Positions 1 through 12,042 of a stretch of 64,000 nt of DNA are shown piece after piece. The stretch is taken from positions 186,001 through 250,000 of the forward strand of contig JADANN010000274.1 in NCBI GenBank assembly GCA_018806985.1, in the 5' to 3' direction. The notes below the pieces were generated by a model, which saw only the letters and a list, made by a program, of their open reading frames with translations, ran no database searches and was not told where the DNA came from. Within the stretch, counting starts at the first letter, position 1; every line of letters begins with the position of its first letter. This DNA is from Angiostrongylus vasorum. Its lineage: Eukaryota; Nematoda; Chromadorea; Rhabditida; Metastrongylidae. The position numbers were made by a program, and so were the translations under genes.

Positions 1-1
1 A

Positions 2-142
2 ATATATTTGACCACAAAAATGATAAAAGGACCGATTTTTTACTTGACAAAAGAGGAGTTGGGCAACCTCAAGGACAAAAAAATTGACAGATCTGTGGCC
101 AAATGTGTGAACACAGTAACGTCGTACTGGTCACAACATTAA
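2..142 (+). other. Short open frame at window edge
   Basis: A frame open from the window start to a stop at 140-142 (includes LTKEELGNLKDKK). It could be the end of an exon from outside the window. No family recognised; chance is possible. Confidence 0.15.
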
Positions 143-409
143 CCGATTTCTCCGTTATAACCGTGTTTCGCTTAGAACTGCGATGAGGTCGCTAATGATG
201 ATTTCACCTGCGGTCGTTACGATTTACAGAATGCAGGCATTAAAAAGCGTGCTTCGTAGGAATAATTTTTTCCCTAATGAACAGCCCATAGAAGGGGTTT
301 TGACGCTAGGCTGCCCAACCACAGCCACACATCCAGCACTCTTAGCGTGCACACTGAACCACAGATGATTGCCGCAAGGGTGTTTTTTTTAACAAATTCG
401 TATTTTTTC

Positions 410-3400
410 TTAGATGTCATAAAATTTAAAAAAATCACTTACTGATATTTCGAAATTGCTGATATCGACAACGTTAACAAATGGCATTAAGGTCCCGTTA
501 TTTGGAGCGGGTTTAATACGAAGCAAAAAGCTCATAAGTGGATAAAGGTCGATAAGGTTCGGCACATCAGTCATCTGAATGTCCACAGCAATAACTGGAT
601 ATTCGGGAAAGGATTCATTGGAGATTGGAACACATTTATAACAGTCTGCCGGAAACTCTCAAAACTACGACGGAATGGAAATTCCTAAATAGCACTTGTT
701 TGGCATCAACATCATTTTTTTTAAATACACACCAATTACAGGGAGACAGTCGAACGAATTTTATCTTCTACCAATAACGTGCTGAAAGTGAATAGCTGAT
801 ACGGGAATGTGGGAAAAAGGCTAACAAACCACTTTTTGCTGAAGGATATCAGGACCGTGAAGAACAAGAATCGCCCTCATTTCTGCGTTATCTGGTTCCA
901 TTCCATGAGTAGATGAATTGAGCATTGTTCTCCCATAATCGTACATCCTCAAATACAGAATTTATTTTGGGCATCTATGCACCGTCTAGACCTCGATTCT
1001 GATCTCTGACATAGGAACAATTAATTTCTGCTTTATTTTAGTGATTGGTGCAACGGGTCAGAATACAAGTCCCCCTTTCATTCCTTTTCGGGAGTTATGG
1101 TGACGCCGAGTGCACTAGAGTCTCCTGAAACTTCTACAAGAAAGACATTAAAGAGCACGAAGGCTACGGGGGAAGTAAAATGTCGAGCTGAAATGGAGGA
1201 TCCACAAATTCGGGCAACCGCTATCTACGAGCGATGGCTTCGGAACAGCATGCAGATGATTACCGAGAGGGATCAAGATTTCGTTAGGACCGTAAACGAA
1301 CGCTACGGTCTTGATAAAAACTTTAAGTAGGTGACAAGATTAGTCTCGATCCTGGCAATCTACTAGGTTAGACAAACATACTTCCGATCATGAATTCGCG
1401 CTACATCCATACTTATTCCAGAACCTCTAGCATCACCACGCGATACGAATTTCGAGGACGACAAAAGCGCGTACTCGTAAACACTTTTTAAACTAGAAAC
1501 CTCTATTCCAAAGAAAGAAATTTTCCTGCACCCAAAGAGGGATCGTATTACAAAGAATGATAGCGATATAACGTTGAGTTCGTAATAAATAACATCAAGA
1601 GCGGAAATGTGTCCGAAAAGATACAAAACCAATATTTCTGGAGAAAAAAATGTGGCCAGCCTAACAGGATAAAAGGGTGGAGCTCTCGGCGTTGATCAAT
1701 TCCTGAAGGATGCGCCATGCACTCGACTTCAATAAGCATGGTTTGGAGACGTCTGAATGCATACCTGGCCTTTACAATGACTCACGGTGGCTTACCGATG
1801 TATCGAGCCACTACTGTTATCATACAAGACAGATACGATACCAATCTGCTGACCCCGCAGGGATGAAATGCTCGGTGGGTCATCGCGGCGGGGATCAATT
1901 CCACGTGTGTTTTGCAGGGCGCCTCCGTCCACTATGCCACACACGGCCCTGTGGCCAGCTTAGAGATAATTTGTCAACACAAGTAGAAAAAGTTAAGCGA
2001 AAATTGGCTAGTGTACTCATATTGGTATACCTATTATATATGTCTCTTCTGCAATCGAATCGCACTTCGGCTCCTACATCCGGCGATAGAATAATGTCAC
2101 CGATTAGCGAAGGCATGCCCATGTAGTGGAAACGTGACGGAAGAGTCTAGGAAACGTTACACATTTCCAGTGTTCGATTTTACATATATGCTATCAAAGC
2201 TGCTGACAACTAACGTCTTTTGTGTAAATTTTCACTTTGAAGGAATTCCGTTGTATGGCATTCGTCAGGTTTTGATAAACCTCGTGAAAAATGGATTTAT
2301 CCCGAAGGTAAACCATTTGCTCTCCGTAGATTACTTTGCTCAAATCGATGTAATCTCCCACACACATTACGTTATTCACACCATCTATCTGAAAACGATA
2401 TATTTGATCCAATCTGTTAGAAATAAAGAAGGGATTTCAAAACATGAGCTCAATACTAAATACTTTATCTGCTGATTAACGAGTTTCAGGACCTTTCCAA
2501 AGCAACTAATTAATACCACTTCGACGGCAAAAAAGGACGAAGCTCTCGGCATCGATCAACCCCTGAGCGATGCGCGATGCATTCGACTTCACTAAGCATC
2601 TTTGGAGGCGACTGAATGCATATCTAACCTTTACAATGACTCGCGATGGCCTACCGATGTATCGAGCCTGTGATGCTATCCTTCAAGACAAGTATGGTAC
2701 CAATTTACCGGTCAAGAAGGAGGGAAGGCCTCGTGGGCCATGCGCGCTGAGATCGATTCCACGTGTGAGTTGCAGGGCTCCACCAACCACTGCGCCACAT
2801 GCGCCCACCCTCTTCGAGAGTAGGAATCAAAAAATCGGATTTTTCAGAAAAGGACTTCATGAATACGTCACGTCCCTGCTGGTAAACAAACGTAGACGTT
2901 GGTCTAACATTACGCATTTGCTTCAGAAACTGCATTCCTATAGATCATCGAAAATGTTTATCTGAGTGACCAATGCGTACTAAATAATTAGGTTGGTGTG
3001 CCTTCACTCATTGTCCATCTGCAGCGCAAGCATGTTATTGTCGGCTAAGTAGTTTTGTGCATGGATTGTGAACTAAGTTGGCTCAGAACGTTCAGTGTAG
3101 GACCTGAACAGCCACTACGCTCAATCTCCGAAAAGATGTCGACCACATGGCAAAAAGGCCCAGCAGACTACCTAATGGAGAGGCCCGACGGTAGGTAAAT
3201 TTACAAGTAAATTCGTGCCCAATATGGGCATATTAGTCGAAATTCGGGAGCGGGTACAGACGGGATTTTGAAACTGCGATACTATGAAGCCCTTATGTAT
3301 CGATTATGAAAGAGTATAGGGAAATGATGAAAACTAGATGGAAAGAAAAAGGAAAGAAAGACATCTTCACTTTTCCATTCTTGTTAACTTTTTTTCGCCA

Positions 3401-4440
3401 ATCTCATGCTAGCTTAATAGTCGAAGAAAGTAAAAGGAAAACAAGCTTGCCGGAATATAAAGCTCAAGGAAAGGAAATCAAACCTGGGCGTGACCATGGT
3501 CGGCCGTTAAGATTACGTTGACTTCTGAATATAGATTGTGTAGACGGAACTGTCGCACAAAATATCCGAACAAATCGTCCAGTTTCTCCAACATTGCCAC
3601 AAAAGCACCATTATAGAAACCATTTTCATGAAGAGCGTGGTCTGGTTCACCAATATACCTTTGAAAAACGGATCACATGAAGAGAAGAACTTTGTGCGCA
3701 ATCCGAAAAATACCATGCGCAACACGCATTCTTGGCTGATTGTTGATGCATCGTGTGCCAAAAAACTTTGCATTAACATAGGGAATTTAGATTCAGTTTG
3801 CATCGTTTTCAACAAGACTACGGTACCTCGTCCTTTGAAAGGCCTTTAAAAGTGTTGCTACAAAAAAAAGTGGAAAGGATAAGGCTCATGGCGTTGATTA
3901 ATCCCTGAGAGATGCGTCATGGATTTGACTTCATTAAGCAACGTTTGGAGGTGACTGAACGCATATCCGGCCTTTACAATGACTCACGGTGGCCTATCGA
4001 TGTATCAAATTACTGCTACTATCCTCCCAGACAACTTTAATACCAATTTGCCGACCCCAATAGAGATGGGAGGCTACCTGCGCCAGGGGCGCGTGGATCA
4101 ATCCCATGTATGTTGCAGGACGTCTCCGACCACTGCGCCAAACGCGCCCTTTAAAAGTGTTACTATAATATAGGAAATTTTTTCTTGTAATAAGATTTCA
4201 CTCCAGTGAGTTCCCTCAGTTTGCTACACTCTTACCAAGCAACGAAATTCACTGGATATTCATTCCTGGTAAACCACTCAACTATTGTGTCGACGTCTCC
4301 TTTCCATTCATCCAGAGTGCAATACCGTTCCCATTTCCTAATTGAACAGCTCATTGTTAAGCATGAAAGACTCGGTACCAATTTATAACATCACTCATAA
4401 AATTTCTACAGATACAGGTATTATAGCAAAATGATATTTT

Positions 4441-4489
<49 letters not shown>

Positions 4490-7400
4490 CATAGGTATAT
4501 ATCAAATACAAATGGCGAACTAACTTGAACAATGTTGGTCTTTTAGCATTTGGGAAAGGCGCGTCCCCCAAGTGGCCAGTAGAGGCAAGCCGAACGTCTT
4601 GAGCCATCGGCTCTAAAAGCGAACGAATTGAGAAGATTTCAGGAAAATACGAGTGCAAAATCAGGAAAGCAGTAACAGCTAGTTGCGTGTTCAATGCTGG
4701 ATTCTCAATGCGACCACTGAAACCATCTCCACTATGACGCAGCACTGAAATTACTTCTAAGCCCAACTAGATAAGATTAGAACATTCTTCACAAAATTGT
4801 AGATATTCCAGACAGCTAAACCATCAGCAACGAATTGGGGGAAAAGTGTTAAAGCCCATAACCTGGCTCGACTACAGTGGAGCTCACTTGCCTATTAGTT
4901 CTCATAAGATGCAGAAAGTTTTTTGTAGTAGAATTCAGCACGATGCAGAAAGAAATAGATATCCGAAACAGGATCATGGAAAGCCTATCTGGAAATTGTT
5001 ATCGAGGCATATTCACGTGTACCATACTGCATCCAATCTTCTTGAGCAACCACGACATACAACTACAGAAATGAAGACGTTAAGAGCAACAAAACTCCGA
5101 AATTTCCTTCTGCTTCGCAACATTGTTCGAGATGCTATGGGCTGGAGAAAACAATCTCCTAAAGATTCCACTAAAAGTCCAGCTCTGCAAGAATCGATAA
5201 ACATGCTCGAAAACACCATCGACTTCTATGGAACATGAAATCACATATTACCTGACAAGAAATCTTCAGGAGAAAAAAAAACGAAACAAATAAAACACTT
5301 TATGAAAGAAAATCCTGTGAGAATTGCATATGAGGATGGATGTTGGTGTTAAAATCACGACACTGAGCAAACAAAGAACTTGGGGTCAAAACACTTTAGC
5401 AAACTGGTTTACAGGAAAAATTTTGCTAGAAGAACTTCATGCATGCTTTTCCCGACGTCTACGTAACATGAAAAAGCGCTCGGAACTATTGAAGCCTACG
5501 CCACCTTATGAGTGCTAGTAGTTCAAAAAGTGCGTTTGTCCTGGATAAGAAGTGTGGCCGGTTGCTATTTAACAACAGAACGACAGAAATAAATTCTTGT
5601 TACACCTTCTTTCTTTGTTGAAAAGTGTATGATAAGGCGATACCATCTCATCGTAGCCGTTCATTACCGTAGAATGTGTATAATGAAGTTCTTCGAATGT
5701 GTAATCGCGATAAATCTTTCACCATACTTTTCATTTGATAACCAGATTGGCTCGCCATGATGCCACTCTTCTCTGTCGGATGTATCCTGAGATGGATTTA
5801 AACCTTTTATATTGTAGGGATCAAACCTGAAAGAGTGCACAGAACTGATCTCTCTAGATTTTTTATTCTAACGTCCCACCAAAGCGTGGGAAACAACGTG
5901 AAAAATATCGATTACGGTAGATGCACAGTTGCACTTACAGCAGATGAGACGTAGCATTATAGAATACATTAGAGACAATACCATGACTCTCAGCATGAAG
6001 ACCGGAAATTAGAAAAGTTTCACTTATTGTTTAAATTACAAAACAGTTAAGTAATCTAATGCCTATACTCGTTTTTTACACGGTTCTAGCCGCACCTGTC
6101 GCCATAGCCATATGATTTGTAGAAGTAAAAGTGACAAACTGCGGTTTTACACCATTGACAAACCACGCCCCTTCACGAGCAAACGCATAGATGTTGGGAA
6201 CCTGATATCACGAGATTTTCCTCCAATTCTCAAGACAAACGAGTTTCAAGCGTTAGGTATAAACGGTGGTTGAGAATTAAACCAATGCCAGTGGAGTGGT
6301 AGTGATTGGAATATAGACTAGTGGTTTTTTCTTCAATAAGCAGGCACGAGGTTGGTATTATAGAATTTATTAGAATATAATAGCTGACGTTTTAGGGATT
6401 TCGCCTTCTTCAGAGCCTGGAAAGGTCAAACTGACATGCAATCTACTCAGCCAAACACTTTCACACCCCTATCAGATAAAACTTAACAAATAAATTTGCA
6501 TCCGCATGAGAAACAGCTTCATTTAAACACCCACCGTTTATTCGTTCTAAGTATTCTAATTAGTTGGTGGATAGCAGCAGCACAGAGTAATACATGGGCG
6601 AGGACTGTGCCTGTGCCAGGTCATTGGATCATCCTGAGGTATGGCGCCAGGTCACGCGTGATGACAAGACACTCCTCCTTGCGGTTCATCTTTGGATTTG
6701 TGGAATGAATCCCAAACCGTCTCAAGAGTTTTATGCGCTGATGTTTTGGATTCCCGCGTGAAGATAGTGACTCCTACTTCGAAATCTTCTCCGTTGTCTT
6801 TCTGCGTCCTATGAGCGCCTAGTGGAGTGTTTGGTTTTAATTTAAACTTACCGACCAGGTGTTCTTTTCAGCGGACACAGAGCAGTCTATCCATTTCGTC
6901 AACGTATTCGTCCTCACATGTGTTGCAAGAGATTAGGTACGCCGTACCCGAACCGTATTATTATTAAACAAAGCAAAAACGTCTACGAAAGTACTAGTAG
7001 TGAAAATATGGTTGATAAAATGGCAGAAAAGTCAAGGGTCACCGTGTTAGGAGGCATAACTCTCCCTGACGACGCACGCTGACTATTAGAATTGGGTCCA
7101 AGTTTCTCACCGGCGCAACCCATTTCTAAAGAAAGCCTTGCGTAGGATCGTTTGCAGCATGCACGAGCTCCAAGATCAACTTCGCAGCAACGCCAGAATT
7201 GAAACACGAAATAAAAAAGGAACAACAAGAAGTAGGGGCATTACCACCACCTCCTTTTCCTCGATCATTTTTTTTAGACAACAAGACCCAAACGACGAAA
7301 TAAATATCAAATTTTGCATATTTTCGAACGAAACCTCTCAAACTCCTTACCCATTATCGCAAGAGAAAGCTTAGTTCCAATCCTACAGCAGCACAAAAAT

Positions 7401-9786
7401 CTGGTATGCGACAAGTTCGAGAGCTAATAAAATCAGAGACTATTAGACTATCAGTTAGTGATAAGGGTGGAGAGTTTGTAGTAATTCCTTGCCGGTAGAT
7501 GTTGATATAACGGGAGGAATATCTCGAAGATGCATCTCTTTATCGCGCATCAACTGAAAAGGAACTGAGGTCAACATCGAAAACTGAACAACGAATGCGT
7601 CAAAGTGGCAAGAGCAGCAGGTTTAAAACCATCAAACATTTCGTACCCTAATATCGAAGTGACAACATGTCCCGTCTTGTGCTTACTTATCAAAAACTCA
7701 TAAGTTAGTATCCGCTGACGATCTGGCGTCTACCGACCCCTCCGCTTTTAAAGTTAGACCCATCACCACTTGTGTAGACGAGCCTACGGATAGATTAGCT
7801 TGGTTCATAAACCTAATTCTCAGTCAGTTGCTTAAGCACATACCAGTCCATCCCACGAACACCCAAATGTTCCTAGATCAGTCTGGATAACACTCGTCCC
7901 AAAAACGCGTACGTTATGGAGTCGTTAGAAGTTAGCGCCCTTTACACTAACGTGTCGAACGACCCCGCAATGAAAGCCATCCGCGACCTCCTTGAGCAAC
8001 ACGAAGGTGCAATTAACATGGATGGTTACACGATTCAGCAGCTCATGGCCCTCTTAAAGGTCTGCCTAAACTGTTCGATCTTCAGGTGGTCCGAGAAATA
8101 TTACGCACAAATTAGAGGGTTGGCAATGGGACAGCGAATGGCACCAATCCCTTGCCGTTGCCTTTATGTCTAAGCTAGAAGCACCAGTAATCGAACTCAG
8201 GCCGATGCTCTACTGCAGGTATATAGACGATTATTTTGTCATCTGCCCACACAAGAGGAGATGGACAAATACTTTGAGTTATTCAACGAACAGTCAAAGT
8301 ACATAAAGCTCACGCGTGAGAAACGGAAAGAAAACTGGCTTCCATTCTTAAACTTCTAAATTAACCTATCCGAAAATGGCTACATTACAAAATGGTATCA
8401 AAAGCCAAGTAACAAGAATATAGTGGTTCATTACCCCTCTTCTCATCCATCACACACTAGAAGGGCGCTTATAAGAAATATGTTTCGAACCGCCACCAGC
8501 GTGTGCACAGGTAGAGAGCATAGGGAAGAATCCTCGAAACTGACGCGCCAAACAGCCATTTCAAATGGTTACGAAACTGTAGCTTCTCGGCATAGACATA
8601 GAGGAAAAACCACGCCCCCAGAGCGATAATTCTAGCGAAAACAAGGCTCCGTTCCTTTTGCCCTTTATTTAAAACGAAATAAGTGAAGCCATAAAACGTT
8701 GCTTAATAAAGGCCGGTCTAGTGAATTTCGTAAGAGTGATAGAAATACCATCGAACACTCTAAAAACGCCAGCTAGTTCGCAACCGCCTATATGACCATC
8801 TACGTACAACGAAAAACTGCATAATTTGCCCTAACGATAGAGACCGAGATTGCATGATTTCGGGCACGGCGTACCTAGTCTCTTGCAAAGCGTGTGGGAA
8901 CGAATGCGTTGGCGAAACGGGAAGAGCACTCTGCGTCCGCATAAAAAGAACACCTAGTCGGTAAATCTAAATTAAAGAAAGCACTCCGTTGGGCGAGCAT
9001 AGGACGCAGAAACACAACGGAGAAGATTTTGAAGTAAGAGTCACTATCCTCACGCATGAATCCAACACATCAGCGGGTAAAACTTTTGGAGCATTTTGGA
9101 TTCATTCCACAAATCCAAAGATGAACCGCAAGGAGGAGTGTCTTGTAATCACGCGTGACCTGGCGCCATACCTCAGGCTGATCCAGTGACCTGACACAGG
9201 CACAGTCCTCGCCCATGTATTACTCTGTGCCGCTGCTATCCACCAACTAATTAGAATACTTAGAACGAATAAAAGGTGGGTGTTTAAATGAAGCTGTTTC
9301 TCATGCGGATGCAAATTTATTTGTTAAGTTTTATCTGATAGGGGTGTGAAAGTGTTTGGCTGAGTAGATTGCATGTCAGTTTGACCTTTCCAGGCTCTGA
9401 AGAATGCAAAACCGCCGAAATGTCAGCTATTGTATCCTAATAAATTCTATAATAGTAACCTCCTTTCTGCTTATTGAAGAAAAACAGCGAATTATCAGTC
9501 AGTGCCGGGGTTAGTATAAAGTCGGTCATGAAAATTGCTACGCGAAGTGCCAGAAGAACATAAACTGTTGATCAGATGTTGCAATACACCAGGCACCATC
9601 AGCAAGCGTCCATTTTGCGATCAAATTCTCTTATTTTCTCTGATAACAAGTATGCCTCACCAATGTCTTGTTGAGCGCATCGTATCGAAAACCATCAAGT
9701 GAGATTAGCAGAAGTTTCGGATGTTCACTAACTGAGGTCACCAGATGGAAGACTGCCGAAAGACACGTCAACGAACAGCCAGGCAT
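410..9786 (-). CDS. ENPP-family ectonucleotide pyrophosphatase/phosphodiesterase, 11 exons, with two lesions
   Basis: Alkaline-phosphatase-superfamily ectoenzyme that hydrolyses phosphodiester or pyrophosphate bonds outside the cell. Exons in minus order: 9661-9786, 6096-6201, 5939-6002, 5723-5826, 4525-4610, 4236-4337, 3484-3658, 2215-2388, 2031-2146, 830-947, 443-655. Phases agree at the junctions except as noted. Exon 1 has a signal-like start (MPGCSLTCLSAVFHLV) followed by LLISLDGFRYD (first metal Asp). The nucleophile Thr lies in TFTSTNHMAMATG, then AESHGIVSN, HHGEPIWL, EPDHALHENG (Asp, His), ILTADHGHAQ (Asp, His) and STHGME (last His), so every family ligand is visible. Length is near 470 codons, usual for ENPP4/5-like proteins. 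Oddities: a five-G run at 4565-4569 shifts the frame after LYWP, and the 3' splice site before 6002 reads CCG. The C-terminus is unresolved: either read-through to a stop at 410-412 or a further exon after the donor at 442. Confidence 0.85.
1040..1330 (+). other. Open reading frame of unknown nature inside an ENPP intron
   Basis: After a good acceptor (TTTATTTTAG) near 1041, a single frame stays open for about 95 codons to a stop at 1328-1330. It reads WCNGSEYKSPFHSF at first and EDPQIRATAIYERWL later. It is antisense to and inside an ENPP intron. The sequence looks protein-like but I recognise no family. It could be the last exon of a nested gene, a transposon remnant or chance. Confidence 0.25.
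1674..1945 (-). repeat. Family A tRNA-derived SINE, copy 1
   Basis: Read on the minus strand, the element starts with a tRNA-like head (A box and a GGGATCGATCC-like B box), followed by a body of about 200 bp ending in AGAGCTTTATCC-like sequence. It lies in an ENPP intron. Confidence 0.75.
2530..2810 (-). repeat. Family A tRNA-derived SINE, copy 2
   Basis: Full-length-looking copy on the minus strand with tRNA-like head near 2810 and 3' end near 2530, in the ENPP intron between exons 2215-2388 and 3484-3658. Confidence 0.75.
3880..4155 (-). repeat. Family A tRNA-derived SINE, copy 3
   Basis: Minus-strand copy with the tRNA-like head at the 4155 side, lying between two ENPP exons. Confidence 0.75.
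4443..4488. repeat. TA dinucleotide microsatellite
   Basis: An uninterrupted run of about 20 AT/TA units in an ENPP intron, preceded by a short (ATAC)n stretch. Likely length-polymorphic. Confidence 0.95.
6340..6960 (-). mobile_element. Inverted 3' fragment of a Penelope-like element
   Basis: Read on the minus strand, this matches 8865-9480 on the plus strand over about 600 bp, including the end of the GIY-YIG coding region (shared residues such as NPKMNRKEEC) and the non-coding tail with the CTGAAGA core (6407-6413). Long near-identical stretches show that the two arms are related copies. Penelope-like elements often insert with partly inverted end copies, which explains the arrangement. 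It lies in intron 1 of the ENPP gene. Confidence 0.8.
7400..8629 (+). pseudogene. Penelope reverse transcriptase, broken
   Basis: The RT domain is spread over at least three frames. Open pieces are 7916-8173 (fingers/palm, ALYTNV and GLAMGQR) and 8423-8629 (RNMFRTATSV region), with the YIDD metal-binding box at 8220-8231 between them in another frame. Frame changes occur near 8155 and 8250, and there are stops upstream of 7916. It cannot encode an active enzyme in this form. Confidence 0.85.
8820..9189 (+). pseudogene. Penelope GIY-YIG endonuclease domain, broken
   Basis: C-terminal nuclease domain of the element, read as TAYLVSCKACG...VGETGR, then a frame change near 8950, then TTEKILK-like and NPKMNRKEECLVITRDL text to a stop at 9187-9189. 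It is nearly the same protein as the intact frame at 58784-59113, which shows what was lost. Confidence 0.8.
9397..9420 (+). ncRNA. Hammerhead-ribozyme-like core in Penelope tail (decayed)
   Basis: CTGAAGA at 9397-9403 fits the CUGANGA half of a hammerhead core and GAAA at 9417-9420 fits the second half. The intervening stem II is partly lost compared with the copy at 59315. Hammerhead motifs in Penelope-like elements are established; activity here is unlikely. Confidence 0.4.
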
Positions 9787-12000
9787 GATTCTTCCTATAA
9801 ATAAAAAGTTTGATCCCTTGTCCAAAGTTAGTGGTTCACCGAAGTTCATGATTTTTTTCCGTAAACTACTAATCCGATTTCTTACAACGATGACGTAAAG
9901 AAAGATAAAATGGAATTAAAACGAATACTCAATAATACACTTTAGATTTCACGGGACGATAGTCAACAAGCACAAGGAACGCGCAAAAATGGTTATAGAT
10001 GGAGTTCAATAGTACGCGCAAAGTCACTGATTTGACACGGCGCGAGGCGAATCAAGCCTTCCATTTCTGCGGGGTCAGCAAATATGTACCAGGCTATCTG
10101 AGAAAAAAATCGGTCGGATCCCCTAAAAGCTGGCGACATCATGTAATGAAGCCCTTCGAGAGTCCTAGTTCACCTATCCCAGGAATTCAGGGGACTTATT
10201 CGACTAGCACTACAGGACATTTATGAAGGTGACCAAATCCTCAGTCAACAGCCGAGTTCCCACTGAAATTCGAAGTGCGTAAGGAATGCGAGGAATGGAT
10301 TTCTGCGAAGGAAGTACTTGTATGTGCACGATATATGACAGTAGTTCTTGTGAAATACAATAAAAAAATAATAAAATGAGACCATTAGCTCACATTTTCT
10401 AACTTACACTATGTTATTCCTAGGATATCCATCGAAACTGTTAATAAGAGATTCACTTGAATTGCAAAATACTCTTCTGAATTGAGTACACACGAATTAT
10501 TTCGGATCTCTTCAAGCGTTGACTACAGCACACACCCTCGGCGCACCATTTAACACGACTCTTAGGTTCTGCGCATTTGCTGGGTTTTTCGAAAATAAAC
10601 GATAGTTGCTCGATAACTAGAGAACTTGAGGTGTCGTGAATATGAACGCTTGTAGAAGTGACTTCGCTCTACCGATCTCTATTGGTATAAATGTTATGTA
10701 TGCTATAATTTGCTATATTTTAGTGTGATCCATAATACAAACACACTGCTGTCAGTATTTGGCGGAGTTTCGGAACCTATTCTGTGTCTTTTTTCCGCCA
10801 TTTCTATACCACCACATTCGTCCTCATGGATACGGTTCAGTATAGCGATTACGATTGAAGTAGCACCAAACTGGCGGTAAAATAACTAGTCTGAACTCGT
10901 TCAACAAACAGGTTTTGCGTACCTCCAAGTGTGAAACAGAGTTTTTTCAGCCGAGCTCACTACAACCTGTGTTCAGTAAGCCACTGATTTATTATGAGAG
11001 CTGTGGAAAAATGGTTACGTGCACCAGAAGAAGTCATCAGAAAGAAAACGACTCATATACAGCTCATACAGATCAGTCGCCGCGCCACCTTTGAGTGTAT
11101 GGAATGCACGCCGTCCGTTATATATTAAGCCAACAAAACTACACTTTGATCCTCAACATCTCGGGTACGATACTTCGAGAAAACCCCGAAATTGGTTGTC
11201 TACCAAGAAAATGAAAATAACGATTTCTTCTTTGAAGGACTGAATGTCGAAGAAAAATACTCACTTGCTACAACGGAGGAATCAACGAATATGCAGGCGA
11301 CGACTGGAGTGAAGCGTGGAAATCGACGAGACGAAAACCCAACCGCCCCACAGCCTCACACGAAATTAACTGATGGTAGCAGTAAAGAAATGAACAAGAC
11401 TCAACAATAAACAAGAACACAGATAAGATCTGTTAGAGAATCGATTACGTGCTAATTCGAGATAAACTGGTGTAGATGATTGTCTAAGAAGAGTGTGAGC
11501 TAGACCATGATGGTCGTAAAGTAACGAGCGATGGTGATCTCGGTGTTGATCACTGTCATGGAAGTGAGAGAGGCATTGAGTTAACCGATTGACCAGTGTC
11601 CGTTCTACTATTCGGAATACGGCTACATAACAATTTATCATATTGTTCATGGGGATCATGAACGTTTTCGCATATGTAATGCTGTGGAAAAAAGGAAGTC
11701 CGAAGACGTCATTCACCTTAACCATTACATTTGAACACCAGCTCTCAGCGACTGGGTGAGTTTGTATGATAGAAGGAATAGTCCTCTTTCCTAAGTCCAT
11801 GAATGATAAAGATGATACTCTTCATACCACATGGGCAATCGAAATTCAAGTTTGCAGCACGACAGCACGATTGGGACAAATAGGAAACCTAGGTGACAAC
11901 ATATAGATTCACGAAGTTATCGTCTTGTCTAACCCCTCTTTTGACGTTAGTGTTAATATCGTTGTAGAATTGTGATATCTTTTAAACTTTCTATGTACTG
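9787..12000. other. Intergenic: no supported gene
   Basis: Upstream flank of the ENPP gene. A worn family A SINE relic is visible at about 10050-10180 (the CGGGGTCAGCAAAT-like block). Overlapping plus frames at 11019-11410 and a 144-codon minus frame at 11366-11800 have no recognisable domain and no good splice context. The ENPP promoter should lie just above 9786, but I see no clear element. Confidence 0.6.
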
Positions 12001-12042
12001 CCTACTGTTTTTTGATGGCAGGGTATATTGCGAAATATAACT

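Larger units (their letters stand above)
7130..9480 (+). mobile_element. Degenerate Penelope-like retrotransposon (RT plus GIY-YIG endonuclease)
   Basis: A decayed Penelope-like element in the ENPP intron, in the opposite orientation to the host gene. In order: an N-terminal segment with SVSDKGGEFVVIP near 7440-7490; reverse transcriptase with ESLEVSALYTNV (7918 on) and IRGLAMGQR; YIDD catalytic box at 8220-8231; a post-RT region (NMFRTATSVC, about 8480-8515); a linker with NCIICP; and a GIY-YIG nuclease domain (YLVSCKACG, VGETGR) at about 8820-9189. Several stops and frameshifts break it, so it is a relic. The RT-plus-GIY-YIG order is diagnostic of canonical Penelope elements. Confidence 0.9.

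Noticed and set aside
2990..3060. Mariner terminal repeat (TTAGGTTGGTG start)
   Set aside because: Only about 11 nt resemble a mariner end and no transposase or second terminal repeat was found.
4395..4766. 123-codon minus-strand frame as a protein
   Set aside because: It runs through a TA microsatellite and overlaps an ENPP exon in a different frame; the ENPP reading explains the conserved part.
6496..6708. 70-codon plus frame repeated at 9102-9314 on the minus strand
   Set aside because: Identical-looking peptides arise from the antisense of the Penelope GIY-YIG region in the two inverted arms, so this is not a gene family.
11366..11800. 144-codon minus-strand frame as a gene
   Set aside because: Longest simple frame in the region but rich in His/Ser/Leu runs, with no domain, signal peptide or splice support.
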